NCBI RefSeq assembly: GCF_001545075.1
Contig: NZ_FCOB02000015.1
Coordinates: forward strand, 62,001-126,000
Direction of reading: 5' to 3'
DNA: 64,000 bases
From: Caballeronia ptereochthonis
GTDB taxonomy: Bacteria > Pseudomonadota > Gammaproteobacteria > Burkholderiales > Burkholderiaceae
Positions 9,616-19,506 of the stretch are shown here, in pieces (the stretch's first letter is position 1; each line of letters opens with the position of its first letter). The notes below the pieces were generated by a model. The model ran no database searches. It saw only the letters and a program-made list of their open reading frames with translations, and was not told the DNA's origin. Position numbers and translations under genes: made by a program.

Positions 9616-10086
9616 TCAGGTCAGAGGCACGTAAGGATCGGAATATCCCAGAGACTGCATGATATCCGTCTCGATCGATTCCATCTCTTGCGCTTCGCTT
9701 TCGACCTCGTGGTCGTAGCCCTGCGCATGCAGCGTCCCGTGGACGATCAGATGCGCGTAGTGCGCGGCGAGCGGCTTGCCCTGCTCGGCCGCCTCGCGCT
9801 CGACGACCGGGCAGCACAGAATCAGATCGCCCGCGACGGGATCGTCCTCCGATTCCGCGTAGGCGAAGGTCAGCACGTTCGTCGCGTAGTCTTTCTGACG
9901 ATACGTGCGGTTGAGCATCCGGCCTTCCTCCTCGACGACGAAGCGCACGGTCAGCTCGGCGTCCGTGAACAGCGACGCCTTGATCCAGCGCGCGACCGTC
10001 GCGCGCGGCAGGATCGCCTTGTGCGACGGGAATGCCTTCGCGGCCGGGAACTGCATCGTCAAAGTGAGGCGGGGCGCGCGCGTCAT
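9616..10086 (-). CDS. ybeY: endoribonuclease YbeY
   Basis: A 156-residue zinc metalloprotein needed for 16S rRNA 3'-end maturation and 70S quality control. The three-histidine motif is complete: H116, H120 and H126 in [11 protein letters not shown]. The start ATG at 10086 overlaps the phoH stop by 4 bp (ATGA), which fixes the start and implies translational coupling with phoH. Length and motif position match the family. Confidence 0.95.
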   Translation of the reverse strand: MTRAPRLTLTMQFPAAKAFPSHKAILPRATVARWIKASLFTDAELTVRFVVEEEGRMLNRTYRQKDYATNVLTFAYAESEDDPVAGDLILCCPVVEREAAEQGKPLAAHYAHLIVHGTLHAQGYDHEVESEAQEMESIETDIMQSLGYSDPYVPLT

Positions 10087-11201
10087 TGTTCCGGCTTCTG
10101 CGATTGTTGCGCAGCGCGCGCGGCTTCGGCGAGCGCGGCGTCCTTCTGCGCCTGCGCATCGTAAGCCTCGACGATGCGCGCGACGAGCGGATGCCGCACC
10201 ACGTCCGCCGACGTGAAATGGGTGATCGCGATGCCGCGCACTTCCGACAGCACGTGCTGCGCCTCGATGAGGCCGCTCTTGTGCCCGCGCGGCAAGTCGA
10301 CCTGCGTCGTATCGCCGGTCACGACTGCCTTCGAGCCGAAGCCGATACGCGTCAGGAACATCTTCATCTGCTCGGGCGTGGTGTTCTGCGCCTCGTCGAG
10401 AATGATGAAGGCGTGATTCAGCGTACGTCCGCGCATGTAGGCGAGCGGCGCGATCTCGATCATCTGGCGCTCGAACATCTTCGCGGTCTTGTCGAAGCCG
10501 AGCAGATCGTAGAGCGCGTCGTAGAGCGGGCGCAGATACGGGTCGACCTTTTGCGCGAGATCGCCCGGCAGGAAGCCGAGCCGCTCGCCCGCCTCGACGG
10601 CCGGACGCGTCAGCACGATGCGCTTCACCTGATCGCGCTCGAGCGCGTCGACCGCGCACGCGACCGCCAGATACGTCTTGCCCGTGCCCGCCGGCCCGAT
10701 GCCGAAGGTCACGTCATGCGACAGGATCTGCTTCAGATACTCGCGCTGCGCGGGCGTGCGTCCGCGCAGGTCGGCGCGACGCGTGTACAGCTTCGGCCCA
10801 TGGTCCTCGTCCTCGCCGAGATCGATCGTCGCGCTCGGCTCGTCGAACGGATGATCCGGGTCGCCGCGAAAGCGCGGATCGAACTCGTCCTCTTCTCCAT
10901 TGGCTTCGCGCGCTTCCCTCGCGCGGCGCGTCGCGTGACGCGCCTCGACGAGCGCGAGCTGAATGTCGTCGACGGAAATCGGATCGCGCGCGCGGTTGTA
11001 GAAGTTTTCGAGCGCCGCGAGCGCGACTTTCGCGCCGCGGCCGCGAATCGAAATCTTGTGGCCGCGCCGCGAGAGCGTGACATCCAGCGCCTGTTCGATC
11101 TGCCGCAGGTTCTCGTCGAGCGGGCCGCAGAGGTTGGCGAGCCGCGCGTTATCGTCGCGCGGAGCGGTGAATTCCAGATGCTGCGTGGGAGCGTTCTTCA
11201 A
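10083..11201 (-). CDS. ybeZ: PhoH family ATPase (YbeZ)
   Basis: A 372-residue PhoH-type P-loop ATPase that works with YbeY in RNA metabolism. It has an N-terminal RNA-binding-like region, an acidic linker at about residues 100-135, Walker A GPAGTGKT at 169-176 and Walker [10 protein letters not shown]. It follows miaB by 21 bp and overlaps ybeY by 4 bp, the conserved miaB-ybeZ-ybeY order. The start [11 protein letters not shown] is the only well placed ATG. Confidence 0.94.
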   Translation of the reverse strand: MKNAPTQHLEFTAPRDDNARLANLCGPLDENLRQIEQALDVTLSRRGHKISIRGRGAKVALAALENFYNRARDPISVDDIQLALVEARHATRRAREAREANGEEDEFDPRFRGDPDHPFDEPSATIDLGEDEDHGPKLYTRRADLRGRTPAQREYLKQILSHDVTFGIGPAGTGKTYLAVACAVDALERDQVKRIVLTRPAVEAGERLGFLPGDLAQKVDPYLRPLYDALYDLLGFDKTAKMFERQMIEIAPLAYMRGRTLNHAFIILDEAQNTTPEQMKMFLTRIGFGSKAVVTGDTTQVDLPRGHKSGLIEAQHVLSEVRGIAITHFTSADVVRHPLVARIVEAYDAQAQKDAALAEAARAAQQSQKPEQ

Positions 11202-11222
11202 AGTGAACCGAGTGTCCTGTTT

Positions 11223-12584
11223 TCAGTGCGCCAGCTCGGGCGCCATCACTAATTCGCCGCGCAACGAGTGCGGGTACGCATGTACGATCTTCACGTCGAT
11301 CATCTGGCCGATCAGGCGTGCGTGCGATTCCACCGGCGCGGGGAAATTGACGACGCGGTTGTTCTCGGTGCGTCCGGCGAGCTCGTTCGGATCCTTGCGC
11401 GCCGGGCGCTCGACCAGAATCCGCTCGACCTTCCCGACCATCGACTCGCTGATGCGCTGCACGTTTTCCTCGATGGTCGCCTGCAGGTGTTGCAGGCGCT
11501 TGAGCTTGACTTCGCGCGGCGTGTCGTCGTGCAGGTTCGCGGCGGGCGTGCCGGGGCGCGGACTGTAGATGAACGAGAAGCTCGTGTCGTAGCGCATCTC
11601 GTCGACGAGCGCCATCATCTTCTTGAAGTCGTCCTCGGTCTCGCCGGGGAAGCCGACGATGAAGTCCGTCGACAGCGACAGGTCCGGGCGGATCGCGCGC
11701 AGGCGGCGGATGACCGACTTGTATTCGAGCACGGTGTAGCCGCGCTTCATCGCCATCAGGATGCGGTCCGAGCCGTGCTGCACCGGCAGATGCAAGTGCG
11801 AGACGAGCTTCGGCACTTTCGCGTAGGCGTCGATGAGCCGCTGGGTGAATTCCTTCGGATGCGACGTCGTATAGCGAATGCGCTCGATGCCTGGCACCTC
11901 GGCGACGTATTCGATGAGCGTCGCGAAATCCGCGATCTCGTGCGACCCGGCCGTCAGCGCGCCAAGATAAGCGTTCACGTTCTGGCCGAGCAGCGTGACT
12001 TCGCGCACGCCCTGATCGGCGAGGCCGGCGATTTCGGTGAGCACGTCATCCAGCGGGCGCGAGACTTCCTCGCCGCGCGTGTAGGGCACGACGCAGTAGC
12101 TGCAATACTTGCTGCAGCCTTCCATGATCGACACGAACGCGCTCGGGCCTTCGACGCGCGCGGGCGGCAGGTGATCGAACTTCTCGATTTCCGGGAACGT
12201 GATGTCGACCTGCGCGCGGCCGGTGGCGCGGCGCTGGTCGATCATGGCGGGCAGGCGATGCAGCGTCTGCGGGCCGAACACGAGATCGACGTACGGCGCG
12301 CGCGCCACGATCGACGCGCCTTCCTGGCTCGCCACGCAGCCGCCGACGCCGATCAGCAGATCCGGGTTCGCTTCCTTCAGCTCGCGCACGCGGCCGAGAT
12401 CGGAGAACACTTTCTCCTGGGCCTTCTCGCGCACCGAGCACGTGTTGAACAGAATGACGTCCGCGTCTTCGGGCGTATCCGTCTTGACGAGTCCTTCCGC
12501 CGCGCCGAGCACGTCGACCATCTTGTCGGAGTCGTACTCGTTCATCTGGCAGCCGAAGGTCTTTACATAAACTTTCTTGGTCAT
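11223..12584 (-). CDS. miaB: tRNA-2-methylthio-N6-dimethylallyladenosine synthase
   Basis: A 453-residue radical-SAM methylthiotransferase that modifies A37 of tRNAs reading codons starting with U. Its UPF0004 domain carries the three auxiliary-cluster cysteines ([30 protein letters not shown]), the radical-SAM CxxxCxxC is CSKYCSYC, and a C-terminal TRAM domain follows ([15 protein letters not shown]). It is the first gene of the leftward miaB-ybeZ-ybeY operon. The substrate of this enzyme is made by MiaA, encoded at 38.9-39.8 kb. Confidence 0.97.
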   Translation of the reverse strand: MTKKVYVKTFGCQMNEYDSDKMVDVLGAAEGLVKTDTPEDADVILFNTCSVREKAQEKVFSDLGRVRELKEANPDLLIGVGGCVASQEGASIVARAPYVDLVFGPQTLHRLPAMIDQRRATGRAQVDITFPEIEKFDHLPPARVEGPSAFVSIMEGCSKYCSYCVVPYTRGEEVSRPLDDVLTEIAGLADQGVREVTLLGQNVNAYLGALTAGSHEIADFATLIEYVAEVPGIERIRYTTSHPKEFTQRLIDAYAKVPKLVSHLHLPVQHGSDRILMAMKRGYTVLEYKSVIRRLRAIRPDLSLSTDFIVGFPGETEDDFKKMMALVDEMRYDTSFSFIYSPRPGTPAANLHDDTPREVKLKRLQHLQATIEENVQRISESMVGKVERILVERPARKDPNELAGRTENNRVVNFPAPVESHARLIGQMIDVKIVHAYPHSLRGELVMAPELAH

Positions 12585-12708
12585 GAATTGTCGCCGGTCG
12601 CAGTGGTTAACCTGGGGGCGCTGGTAAGAGATTGAAAAGGGCGAATGACGAACTTCTTCGCGGACTTCTACGGTGATCTGCCCGCTTTTTGCTGTAATTT
12701 AGCCCTAT

Positions 12709-12714
12709 ATTATA
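12709..12714 (-). promoter_or_regulatory. possible -10 element upstream of miaB
   Basis: The minus strand reads TATAAT, 125-130 bp before the miaB ATG, in an AT-rich patch (12690-12716) that overlaps the last bases of the LysR gene. No good -35 is recognisable 16-18 bp further upstream, so this is a weak call based on the perfect -10 hexamer and its position. Confidence 0.3.
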
Positions 12715-13687
12715 GCTCTGGCAGCCATTCCTGACGTCGCGGGCGTTTGTCGGGCGGATAGGCCAGATCGCCGAGCAGCTCCTGCGTGGTTTTTTCGAAA
12801 CGCTCGACGAGAAAGTCCAGCAGCGCGCGCACGCGCGGCGCCATGTAGCGGTTCGCGCGGAACAGCGCGTGGACGGCGGCTTCGTGCGTGCACCAGTCGG
12901 GCAGCACCATCCGGAGTGTGCCGGCATGGATGTCGGCGGCGATATCCCAGATCGACTTATGCGCGATGCCGTGGCCCGCCAGCGCCCACGCGCGGGTGAG
13001 CGCGCCGTCGTTGGATTCCCAGGAATCGGCGACGGGCATCGTGAAGGCGTAGCGCTCCTCGCCGCGCACGAAGTTCAGCTCGCTGAGCGGCCCGGACGAC
13101 GTGACGAGCACGACGAAATCGTGGCCGACGAGATCCGCCGGCGTCTTCGGCGTGCCGCGGCGCTCCAGATAATCCGGCGACGCGCACAGCACGCGCCGGT
13201 TCGGCGCCAGCACGCGGGCGGCGAGACCGCTGTCCGGCGGCGCGCCGAAACGGACTGCCAGATCGATTTCCTCCAGCATCAGATTCGACACCGAGTCCGA
13301 GAGCGTCAGCGCGAAGCTGACGTCCGGGTGCCGCGCGCCGAATTCGTCGAGCCAGCCGCGCAGCATGTAGCGCCCGAAATCCGATGTCGCCGAAATGCGC
13401 ACCTTGCCGCGCACGACGTTCTGGCCCGCCTGCAGCGCGGCTTCGGCGTCGTCGATCGCCTGCAGCGCGATGCGGCAGTGCTGCAGATACATCCGGCCTT
13501 CGTCCGTGACGCGCAACTGGCGCGTCGTGCGCTCGAAGAGCCGCGTGCGCAACGCCTTTTCCAGCTTGATGAGTCGAGCGCTCGCCGCCGCCGGCGATAG
13601 TCCGAGCTTGCGTCCCGCCGCCGACAGGCTGCCCGCCGCCGCCGCTTCCACGAAAAGGCGCATGTCACCGAGCCTGTCCATCGTCAT
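12710..13687 (-). CDS. LysR-family transcriptional regulator
   Basis: A 325-residue LTTR with an N-terminal winged helix-turn-helix (about residues 5-65, containing GSLSAAGRKLGLSPAAASAR) and a C-terminal type-2 periplasmic-binding-like effector domain. I chose the ATG at 13687, with AAAAGGA 8 bp upstream, over a TTG two codons earlier. It is divergent from the VOC protein and MFS gene, and an inverted repeat sits between them, so control of that pair is a reasonable inference. The effector is unknown. Confidence 0.9.
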   Translation of the reverse strand: MTMDRLGDMRLFVEAAAAGSLSAAGRKLGLSPAAASARLIKLEKALRTRLFERTTRQLRVTDEGRMYLQHCRIALQAIDDAEAALQAGQNVVRGKVRISATSDFGRYMLRGWLDEFGARHPDVSFALTLSDSVSNLMLEEIDLAVRFGAPPDSGLAARVLAPNRRVLCASPDYLERRGTPKTPADLVGHDFVVLVTSSGPLSELNFVRGEERYAFTMPVADSWESNDGALTRAWALAGHGIAHKSIWDIAADIHAGTLRMVLPDWCTHEAAVHALFRANRYMAPRVRALLDFLVERFEKTTQELLGDLAYPPDKRPRRQEWLPEL

Positions 13688-13699
13688 TTTCAAATTCCT

Positions 13700-13735
13700 T
13701 TTGAGAATGATTCAAAGACTAGCCCAATTCTCAAA
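13700..13735. promoter_or_regulatory. inverted repeat in the LysR/VOC divergent promoter region
   Basis: TTTGAGAAT (13700-13708) and ATTCTCAAA (13727-13735) form a perfect 9-bp dyad with an 18-bp spacer, just upstream of the LysR start and in the only gap between the divergent genes. Position and symmetry suit a LysR-type or other dimeric regulator. The binding protein is inferred, not shown. Confidence 0.5.
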
Positions 13736-13788
13736 GGCATGCCGGTATTGCAGGATGTCCACCAAGCGTTAACCCCAAGCGTTCAGCC

Positions 13789-14166
13789 ATGCAACTCGAC
13801 CACGTCACCATCGTCGCGCCGGACTGCGAAGCGATCATGCGCTTTTTCGTCGATATCGCCGGAATGCGGGTCGGGCCGCGACCGCCGTTCGGCGTTGGCG
13901 GCTACTGGCTCCATCTCGGCTCGCGTCCGGCGGTGCATCTGATCGCGGCGGGCGCGGCGGCGCCGGCGGACAGGCCGAACGCGACGCGCATCGACCATCT
14001 CGCGCTGCGCATCGACGACCAGGCCGAGTGGAGCGCGCTGCTCGAACGTCTCGACTGCCGCGGCTACGCGTACCAGCTCGCCGAAGTACCGCTCGCCCGC
14101 GAGCGGCAGCTGTTCGTGCGGCTGGCGCCCGGCGTCGTCGTCGAATTCGTGACCGCGCGTCACTGA
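13789..14166 (+). CDS. VOC family protein (glyoxalase-like)
   Basis: A 125-residue single VOC module starting LDHVTIVAPD, with the second-half strand IDHLALRIDD and the C-terminal metal-ligand position VVVEFV (a Glu in the expected place). Family members include metal-dependent dioxygenases, lyases and resistance proteins, and the substrate cannot be told. It lies 38 bp before the MFS transporter on the same strand, which suggests a joint role, for example detoxification or export. There is no clear ribosome-binding site before the ATG. Confidence 0.8.
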   Translation: MQLDHVTIVAPDCEAIMRFFVDIAGMRVGPRPPFGVGGYWLHLGSRPAVHLIAAGAAAPADRPNATRIDHLALRIDDQAEWSALLERLDCRGYAYQLAEVPLARERQLFVRLAPGVVVEFVTARH

Positions 14167-14204
14167 GTCTTTCCGCACCTTTTTCCGCATTTGGAGTCAC
14201 CACC

Positions 14205-15395
14205 ATGCCTCTTCCGCTTCTCGCGCTGGCGATCAGCGCCTTCGCAATCGGCACGACGGAATTCGTCATCATGGGCCTCCTGCCCAACGTCGCGCACGAC
14301 CTTTCCGTTTCGATTCCGTCGGCGGGCCTGCTCGTCACGGGCTACGCGCTCGGCGTCGCGGTCGGCGCGCCGCTGCTCGCCGTGCTGACCGCGAAACTGC
14401 CGCGCAAGCTCGCGCTGCAATTGCTGATGCTCGTGTTCATCGTCGGCAACGTGCTCTGTGCGGTCGCGCCGGACTACGGCCTGCTGATGGTCGCGCGCGT
14501 CGTGACGTCGTTCGCGCACGGCTCGTTCTTCGGCATCGGCGCGGTCGTGGCCGCGTCGCTCGTGCCGGCCGAAAAGCGCGCGAGCGCCATCGCGCTCATG
14601 TTCACCGGACTCACGCTCGCGAACGTGCTGGGTGTGCCGTTCGGGACGTTCGTCGGCCAGGAGCTGGGCTGGCGCGCGACCTTCTGGATCGTCGCCGGTC
14701 TGGGCGTGCTGTCGGCGCTCGGCGTGACGGCGCTCGTGCCGAATCGTCACGACGCGGCGCCGAGCGGCCTCGGACGCGAAGTGCGCGTGCTCCGCGACCC
14801 GCAAGTCTGGCTCGCGCTCACGATGACGGTGCTCGGCTTCGGCGGTGTGTTCGTCGTGTTCACCTACATCGCGCCGATTCTCGAGCAGGTGGGCGGCTTC
14901 TCGCCGCGTGACGTCACGCTGATTCTGGTGCTGTTCGGCATCGGTCTCACGATCGGCAATACGATCGGCGGCAAGCTCGCCGACCGCGCGCTGATGCGTT
15001 CGCTGATGGGCATTCTGTTCGCGCTCGCGATCGTCATGGCGGTGTTCGCGAAGACGAGCCACAGCCCGATCGGCGCGATCGTCACGATCTTCGTGTGGGG
15101 CATCGCGGCGTTCGCGACGGTGCCGCCGCTGCAGACGCGCGTCGTCGAGAAGGCGAAAGATGCGCCGAACCTCGCGTCGACGCTGAATATCGGCGCGTTC
15201 AACGTCGGCAATGCGGGGGGCGCGTGGCTCGGCGGCGCGGTGCTGACGCATGGCCACGGACTCGATGCGCTGCCGTGGGCGGCGGCCGTGGTCGCGCTCG
15301 CGGCGCTCGCCGTGACGTGGTTCGCCGCGCGCCTCGACACGCCGCGCGTCCGGAACAGGGTAAAGACGGACGTAAAGGCGGCCGACGCCTGCTGA
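14205..15395 (+). CDS. MFS transporter, DHA1 efflux type
   Basis: A 396-residue transporter with about 12 membrane segments, beginning FAIGTTEFVIMGLLPNVA, a signature of the AraJ/NepI/YdhP-like DHA1 subfamily that exports sugars, nucleosides or drugs. A good ribosome-binding site (TTGGAG) lies 8 bp before the ATG at 14205. The frame is open further upstream, but those codons overlap the VOC gene. It is likely co-transcribed with the VOC gene and controlled by the divergent LysR protein. Confidence 0.88.
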   Translation: MPLPLLALAISAFAIGTTEFVIMGLLPNVAHDLSVSIPSAGLLVTGYALGVAVGAPLLAVLTAKLPRKLALQLLMLVFIVGNVLCAVAPDYGLLMVARVVTSFAHGSFFGIGAVVAASLVPAEKRASAIALMFTGLTLANVLGVPFGTFVGQELGWRATFWIVAGLGVLSALGVTALVPNRHDAAPSGLGREVRVLRDPQVWLALTMTVLGFGGVFVVFTYIAPILEQVGGFSPRDVTLILVLFGIGLTIGNTIGGKLADRALMRSLMGILFALAIVMAVFAKTSHSPIGAIVTIFVWGIAAFATVPPLQTRVVEKAKDAPNLASTLNIGAFNVGNAGGAWLGGAVLTHGHGLDALPWAAAVVALAALAVTWFAARLDTPRVRNRVKTDVKAADAC

Positions 15396-15401
15396 GCGCT
15401 T

Positions 15402-15437
15402 ATCATGTTGGCTCAACGTAATTCGAGCCAACATGAT
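15402..15437 (+). promoter_or_regulatory. perfect 13-bp inverted repeat enclosing a start codon
   Basis: ATCATGTTGGCTC (15402-15414) and GAGCCAACATGAT (15425-15437) are exact reverse complements around a 10-base loop, AACGTAATTC. The right arm contains the ATG (15433-15435) of the HAD phosphatase gene, and the left arm starts 6 bp after the MFS stop codon. In RNA it would bury the start codon; in DNA it could be an operator. There is no poly-U tail, so simple termination is less likely. Confidence 0.6.
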
Positions 15438-16119
15438 CGATCATCTCATCTGCGATTGCGACGGCGTGCTCGTCGACAGCGAAATCATCGCGGATCGCGT
15501 GATGCTGGACGTTCTCACCGAGACGTTTCCCGGCATCGACTTCAAACCGGCCGTCAAGACGGCCTTCGGACAGCAGACCTCGCGCTTCCTGGCCAGTCTG
15601 GAGACGAAGTTCGGTATCGCGATGCCGCCGAATTTCGTCGCGACGATCGAGGCGCGCGTCTCGGTGGAGCTCGCGCGCTCGCTCGGGCCGATCGCGGGCG
15701 TGCGCGCCGCGCTCGAAGGCTGCGGCTTGCCGGTGGCGGTGGTATCGAACAGCCGCATGGAGCGCGTGCGCGCGTCGGTGCGGCGCGCGGGGCTCGACGA
15801 GATCGTCGGCGCGCGCGTGTTCAGCGCGCAGCAGGTCGAGCGGCCGAAGCCTTATCCGGATGTCTATCTGCTGGCGGCGCGCACGCTCGATGTCGAGCCG
15901 GCGCGCTGCCTCGTCGTGGAGGACAGCGTCGCCGGACTGACGGCGGCGCGCGCCGCGGGCATGAAGACCATCGCGTTCGTGGGCGCGAGCCACATTCCTT
16001 CGGGCTATGCGCAGGTGCTGCGTGAAACCGGCATCACGCGGATCATGGAACACATGGACGAGTTGCCCGCGCTCGTCGCAGCCGGCGTGCGTGGGGATTT
16101 CGGCGACGTGCTTTCCTGA
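15433..16119 (+). CDS. HAD-IA family phosphatase
   Basis: A 228-residue HAD hydrolase of the beta-phosphoglucomutase/phosphoglycolate-phosphatase type. Motif I is CDCDGVLVDSE at residues 8-18, motif II VVSNS near residue 103, the motif III Lys is in VERPKPYPDVY and motif IV is VVEDSVAG. The cap lies after motif I, as in subfamily I. The substrate is unknown. The ATG has no Shine-Dalgarno sequence and lies inside a 13-bp perfect inverted repeat, which is unusual. Confidence 0.88.
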   Translation: MIDHLICDCDGVLVDSEIIADRVMLDVLTETFPGIDFKPAVKTAFGQQTSRFLASLETKFGIAMPPNFVATIEARVSVELARSLGPIAGVRAALEGCGLPVAVVSNSRMERVRASVRRAGLDEIVGARVFSAQQVERPKPYPDVYLLAARTLDVEPARCLVVEDSVAGLTAARAAGMKTIAFVGASHIPSGYAQVLRETGITRIMEHMDELPALVAAGVRGDFGDVLS

Positions 16120-16134
16120 GCCAGTCTCTCTTTC

Positions 16135-16872
16135 TCAGGCAACTTCTTCCACGGCTTCACGCGCGGCTGCGAGCGCCGCGCGGAATTCGACCAGTTCCGC
16201 GATAGTCAGCATCGGCAGGCCGTGCTCCTTCGCGAAGCGCTCGACCTGCGCGCCGCGTGTCATCGTGCCGTCGGGGTTCATCAATTCGCACAGCACGCCC
16301 GCGGGCTTGAGGCCGGCGAGGATCGCCAGGTCGACGGTGCCTTCCGTGTGGCCGCGCCGCGCGAGCACGCCACCGGGCATCGCGCGCAGCGGGAAGACGT
16401 GACCCGGCCGCACGATGTCGCCCGGCTTCGCATGATCGGCGATGGCCGCGCGGATTGTCGTCACGCGGTCGGCCGCCGACACGCCCGTGGTCACGCCTTC
16501 GCGCGCCTCGATCGACACGGTGAACGCGGTGCCGTAGCGGCTGCCGTTCGCGGCGGTCATAGGCGGCAGTTCGAGCGCGCGCACCTTGTCGTCGGGCAGG
16601 CACAGGCACACGATGCCGCTGCATTCGCGGATCAGGAGCGCCATCGTGGCGTCGGTGAGCTTCTCGGCGGCGACGATCAGATCGGCTTCGTTCTCGCGAT
16701 CGTCGTCGTCCTGCAGCACGACCGGGCGGCCTTCGCGCATGGCGTCGAGCGCGGCGGCGATGCGCGGCGGGACATCGAACGACGAGAGTTGGGGAAGATC
16801 GGCGCAGGCGTCGTCGGCGATGACGGCGGGTGTGGCGAACGACAGGCTGCTGGTGGCTTGAGTCTGGGACAT
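16135..16872 (-). CDS. ribB: 3,4-dihydroxy-2-butanone-4-phosphate synthase
   Basis: A 245-residue stand-alone RibB that makes the four-carbon precursor of riboflavin from ribulose 5-phosphate. The acidic metal loop [11 protein letters not shown], the RECSGIVCL segment and the [11 protein letters not shown] signature are all present. The open frame continues upstream, but MSQTQATSS at 16872 follows the riboswitch leader and is the natural start. An FMN riboswitch lies about 155 bp upstream on the same strand, so flavin feedback control is expected. Confidence 0.95.
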   Translation of the reverse strand: MSQTQATSSLSFATPAVIADDACADLPQLSSFDVPPRIAAALDAMREGRPVVLQDDDDRENEADLIVAAEKLTDATMALLIRECSGIVCLCLPDDKVRALELPPMTAANGSRYGTAFTVSIEAREGVTTGVSAADRVTTIRAAIADHAKPGDIVRPGHVFPLRAMPGGVLARRGHTEGTVDLAILAGLKPAGVLCELMNPDGTMTRGAQVERFAKEHGLPMLTIAELVEFRAALAAAREAVEEVA

Positions 16873-17027
16873 GTGAAACGCTCTCGCGAAAAAATGGGCG
16901 AAAAACGTTTCAGGGCATTGCAAACAGACAGAACGGCACCCCCCGGCGACGCGCCAGGCGGCGCGGCGTCGTCCGGCTCGGCGCAATGCGTGCGCCGCCA
17001 TGGGGGAACGGACATGGCCATCTGCAC

Positions 17028-17184
17028 ATCTTCTTTCATCCGGACTGTGACCGTCGGCTCTGGCGTCTCACCAGATCTGCTGACCCCGCGCATGATGCTG
17101 GCGCGGGCGCTCGCGGGCTCGTGACCGGCCACGAGGCCTGCCACATACCGCCGGTGGGGAATTGCGCCCCGCCCTGAAGACGTA
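17028..17184 (-). ncRNA. FMN riboswitch (RFN element) upstream of ribB
   Basis: Reading leftward, the RNA begins with the conserved CTTCAGGGCGGGGC, continues with ATTCCCCACCGGCGGTA and ends with AGTCCGGATGAAAGAAGA, the hallmark blocks of the FMN aptamer in the right order and spacing. The middle holds the variable hairpin (CCGCGAGCGCC/GGGGTCAGCAGATCTGGTGAG). A 155-base GC-rich expression platform follows before ribB. Control by FMN of ribB is inferred from the family. Confidence 0.95.
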
Positions 17185-17302
17185 CTGAATGCCGGCAAGC
17201 CGAGGGCTCGACGACTTTTTCAGGATACAGCACGCACGCGCTTTTTGCACTGCCGCATGGCCAGACGTTCCGGAAAGCGACATGGGCCGATCCGCCCGCG
17301 GG

Positions 17303-18799
17303 TCAGCTGTCCGCCCATGCCTTTGCCGCGCTGACCGCGCGCCGCCAGCCGCTGAGACAAGACACGATTTCCGGCGCGGGCATCGACGGCGTGAAGCGCC
17401 GCTCCAGCTGCCATTGCGCCTTGAGTTCGTCGACATCCTTCCAGTACCCGACGGCGAGCCCCGCGAGGTAAGCCGCGCCGAGCGCCGTCGTTTCCGCGAT
17501 GCGCGGGCGCGCGACATCGACGCCGAGAATGTCGGCCTGAAACTGCATCAGGAGATCGTTCGCACAGGCGCCGCCATCGACGCGCAACTCCGCGATGCGC
17601 ATGCCCGAGTCCGCTTCCATCGCTTTCAGCACGTCGACGGACTGATACGCGATCGAGTCGAGCGCCGCGCGCGCGAGATGGCCCGAGGTCGTGCCGCGCG
17701 TCACGCCGAAGAGCGTGCCGCGGGCGCGCGCGTTCCAGTGCGGCGCGCCGAGACCGGCGAAGGCGGGCACGAGATAGACGCCGTCGCTATGCGGCACGCC
17801 GCGCGCAAGCGTCTCGACTTCGCTCGCGTGGCGGATGAGGCCGAGGCCGTCGCGCAGCCATTGCACGACCGCGCCCGCGATGAAGATGCTGCCTTCGAGC
17901 GCGTAGTTGACCTGATCGCCGATCTGCCAGGCGATCGTCGTCACGAGATTGTTGCGCGATTCGATCGGCTTCTCGCCCGTGTTCATGACGAGAAAGCAGC
18001 CGGTGCCATAGGTGTTCTTCACCATGCCGGATTCCGTGCACATCTGGCCGAAGAGCGCGGCGTGCTGGTCGCCGGCAAGCGACGCGAGCGGAAGATCCTT
18101 CGCGAACACCGCGCCTTGCGTCGTTCCGTACACCTCCGACGAGGTCCGCACTTCGGGCAGCATGCTGCGCGGAATGTCGAGCGCGTCGAGCAGTTCGTCG
18201 TCCCAGCGCCGCTCGTGGATGTCGAAGAGCATGGTGCGCGACGCGTTGGTGATATCGGTGATGTGCATGCCGTGCCGCGTGAAATTCCACACGAGCCAGC
18301 TGTCCACGGTGCCGAAGGCGAGCCGTCCCTGCTTCGCCTTGTCGCGAGCGCCTTCGACGTTGTCCAGAATCCAGCGGATCTTCGTGGCGGAGAAATACGC
18401 GTCGATGGGCAGGCCGGTCTTTGCGCGCACCATCGCTTCGAGACCGCGCGCCTTCAGCTCCTCGCAAAAGCCGGCCGTGCGGCGGTCCTGCCAGACGATG
18501 GCGTTGTACACCGGCTTGCCGGTCTCGCGGTCCCAGACGATCGTGGTTTCCCGCTGATTCGTGATGCCGACCGCCGCGATCGAGGAGGCGCTCGCACCCG
18601 CTCGCGTGACCGCCTCCGCCGCGACGCCCGCCTGCGTCGACCAGATTTCCTGCGGATCGTGCTCGACCCAGCCGGCTTCAGGGTAGATCTGCTGGAACTC
18701 CTTCTGCGCCACCGAGACGACGTTGCCGCTTCGGTCGAACAGCATGGCGCGCGAGCTGGTTGTGCCCTGGTCGAGCGCGAGAACGTACTGATCCTGCAT
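17303..18799 (-). CDS. glpK: glycerol kinase
   Basis: A 498-residue FGGY-family kinase producing sn-glycerol 3-phosphate from glycerol and ATP. The N-terminal ATP-binding motif [16 protein letters not shown], the substrate loop [15 protein letters not shown], and the second FGGY signature region near [13 protein letters not shown] and DGGACAND are all intact. Length matches the family (about 500). Start [12 protein letters not shown] is fixed by the conserved motif; the open frame upstream is ignored. It is a single leftward gene; no glpD or glpF is in the window. It ends about 118 bp upstream of the riboswitch. Confidence 0.97.
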   Translation of the reverse strand: MQDQYVLALDQGTTSSRAMLFDRSGNVVSVAQKEFQQIYPEAGWVEHDPQEIWSTQAGVAAEAVTRAGASASSIAAVGITNQRETTIVWDRETGKPVYNAIVWQDRRTAGFCEELKARGLEAMVRAKTGLPIDAYFSATKIRWILDNVEGARDKAKQGRLAFGTVDSWLVWNFTRHGMHITDITNASRTMLFDIHERRWDDELLDALDIPRSMLPEVRTSSEVYGTTQGAVFAKDLPLASLAGDQHAALFGQMCTESGMVKNTYGTGCFLVMNTGEKPIESRNNLVTTIAWQIGDQVNYALEGSIFIAGAVVQWLRDGLGLIRHASEVETLARGVPHSDGVYLVPAFAGLGAPHWNARARGTLFGVTRGTTSGHLARAALDSIAYQSVDVLKAMEADSGMRIAELRVDGGACANDLLMQFQADILGVDVARPRIAETTALGAAYLAGLAVGYWKDVDELKAQWQLERRFTPSMPAPEIVSCLSGWRRAVSAAKAWADS

Positions 18800-19049
18800 G
18801 GTCTTCTCCGGGTTTGGGCGGGCGTCGAGGCTTCGTGCCGCGGCGAGCGATGTCCGTTGATGTCGTTTGCGCAATCTATCGGAGCGAGCCGATGCGGACA
18901 ACCTGGCCGAACGGCATAAGCCGTGCGCCATCTTTCCCGCGCGCCATCTTTCGCTTCGACTGCAAAATGCCTATGCCATTCGGCCGAGTGGCGCGACGAT
19001 CCCGATCGGTCGATACTGGCATCGGGAAATCGAACGAAGGGTGAGTGCA

Positions 19050-19430
19050 ATGCGAATGCTGTTTGTTTCAGGCGTGCTGGGTGCGGCGCTGTTGGCCGGA
19101 TGTGTCGGCACGCCGAGCCTGCAAGGCTCGATGGGCGCGCCGTCGTTCAATGCGCTGCAGGAGATGTGCGGTACGTCGCCGGTCGACTATGGCGCGGACG
19201 CGCAGTCCGTCTATTCGACCTTCTTCGATGCCTATGTGGCCGAGCGGCGCGGCGGCTTGTCGAAGGAGCGCTTCTGCGCGTTTCAGGCGGCGATTGCCGA
19301 GCGGCATCGCGCCTATCAGGCGAATCCCGGCCCCGACTCGCAAAGCGAGTGGGCGAACTTCTTTCTGGATCAGCGAGCTCGGGCTTTGAGCTGGCGTGCC
19401 GCGGTCGACCCGACGCTGCGCGCCGGATGA
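19050..19430 (+). CDS. small lipoprotein of unknown function
   Basis: A 126-residue protein with a lipoprotein signal: MRMLFVSGVLGAALLAGC, the lipobox LLAGC putting the modified cysteine at residue 18. The mature part contains two more cysteines and is mostly helical, with no domain that I recognise. AAGG lies 9 bp before the ATG, supporting the start at 19050 over the GTG nine bases earlier. It is divergent from glpK. It is probably an outer-membrane or periplasmic lipoprotein. Confidence 0.75.
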   Translation: MRMLFVSGVLGAALLAGCVGTPSLQGSMGAPSFNALQEMCGTSPVDYGADAQSVYSTFFDAYVAERRGGLSKERFCAFQAAIAERHRAYQANPGPDSQSEWANFFLDQRARALSWRAAVDPTLRAG

Positions 19431-19506
19431 GACGCCTCGACGGAGCCTGAATGAAAGGATGAAACGGACGCGGCCGTCGGCCGCGCCCCGAGTCCTGCTG
19501 CGCGTG

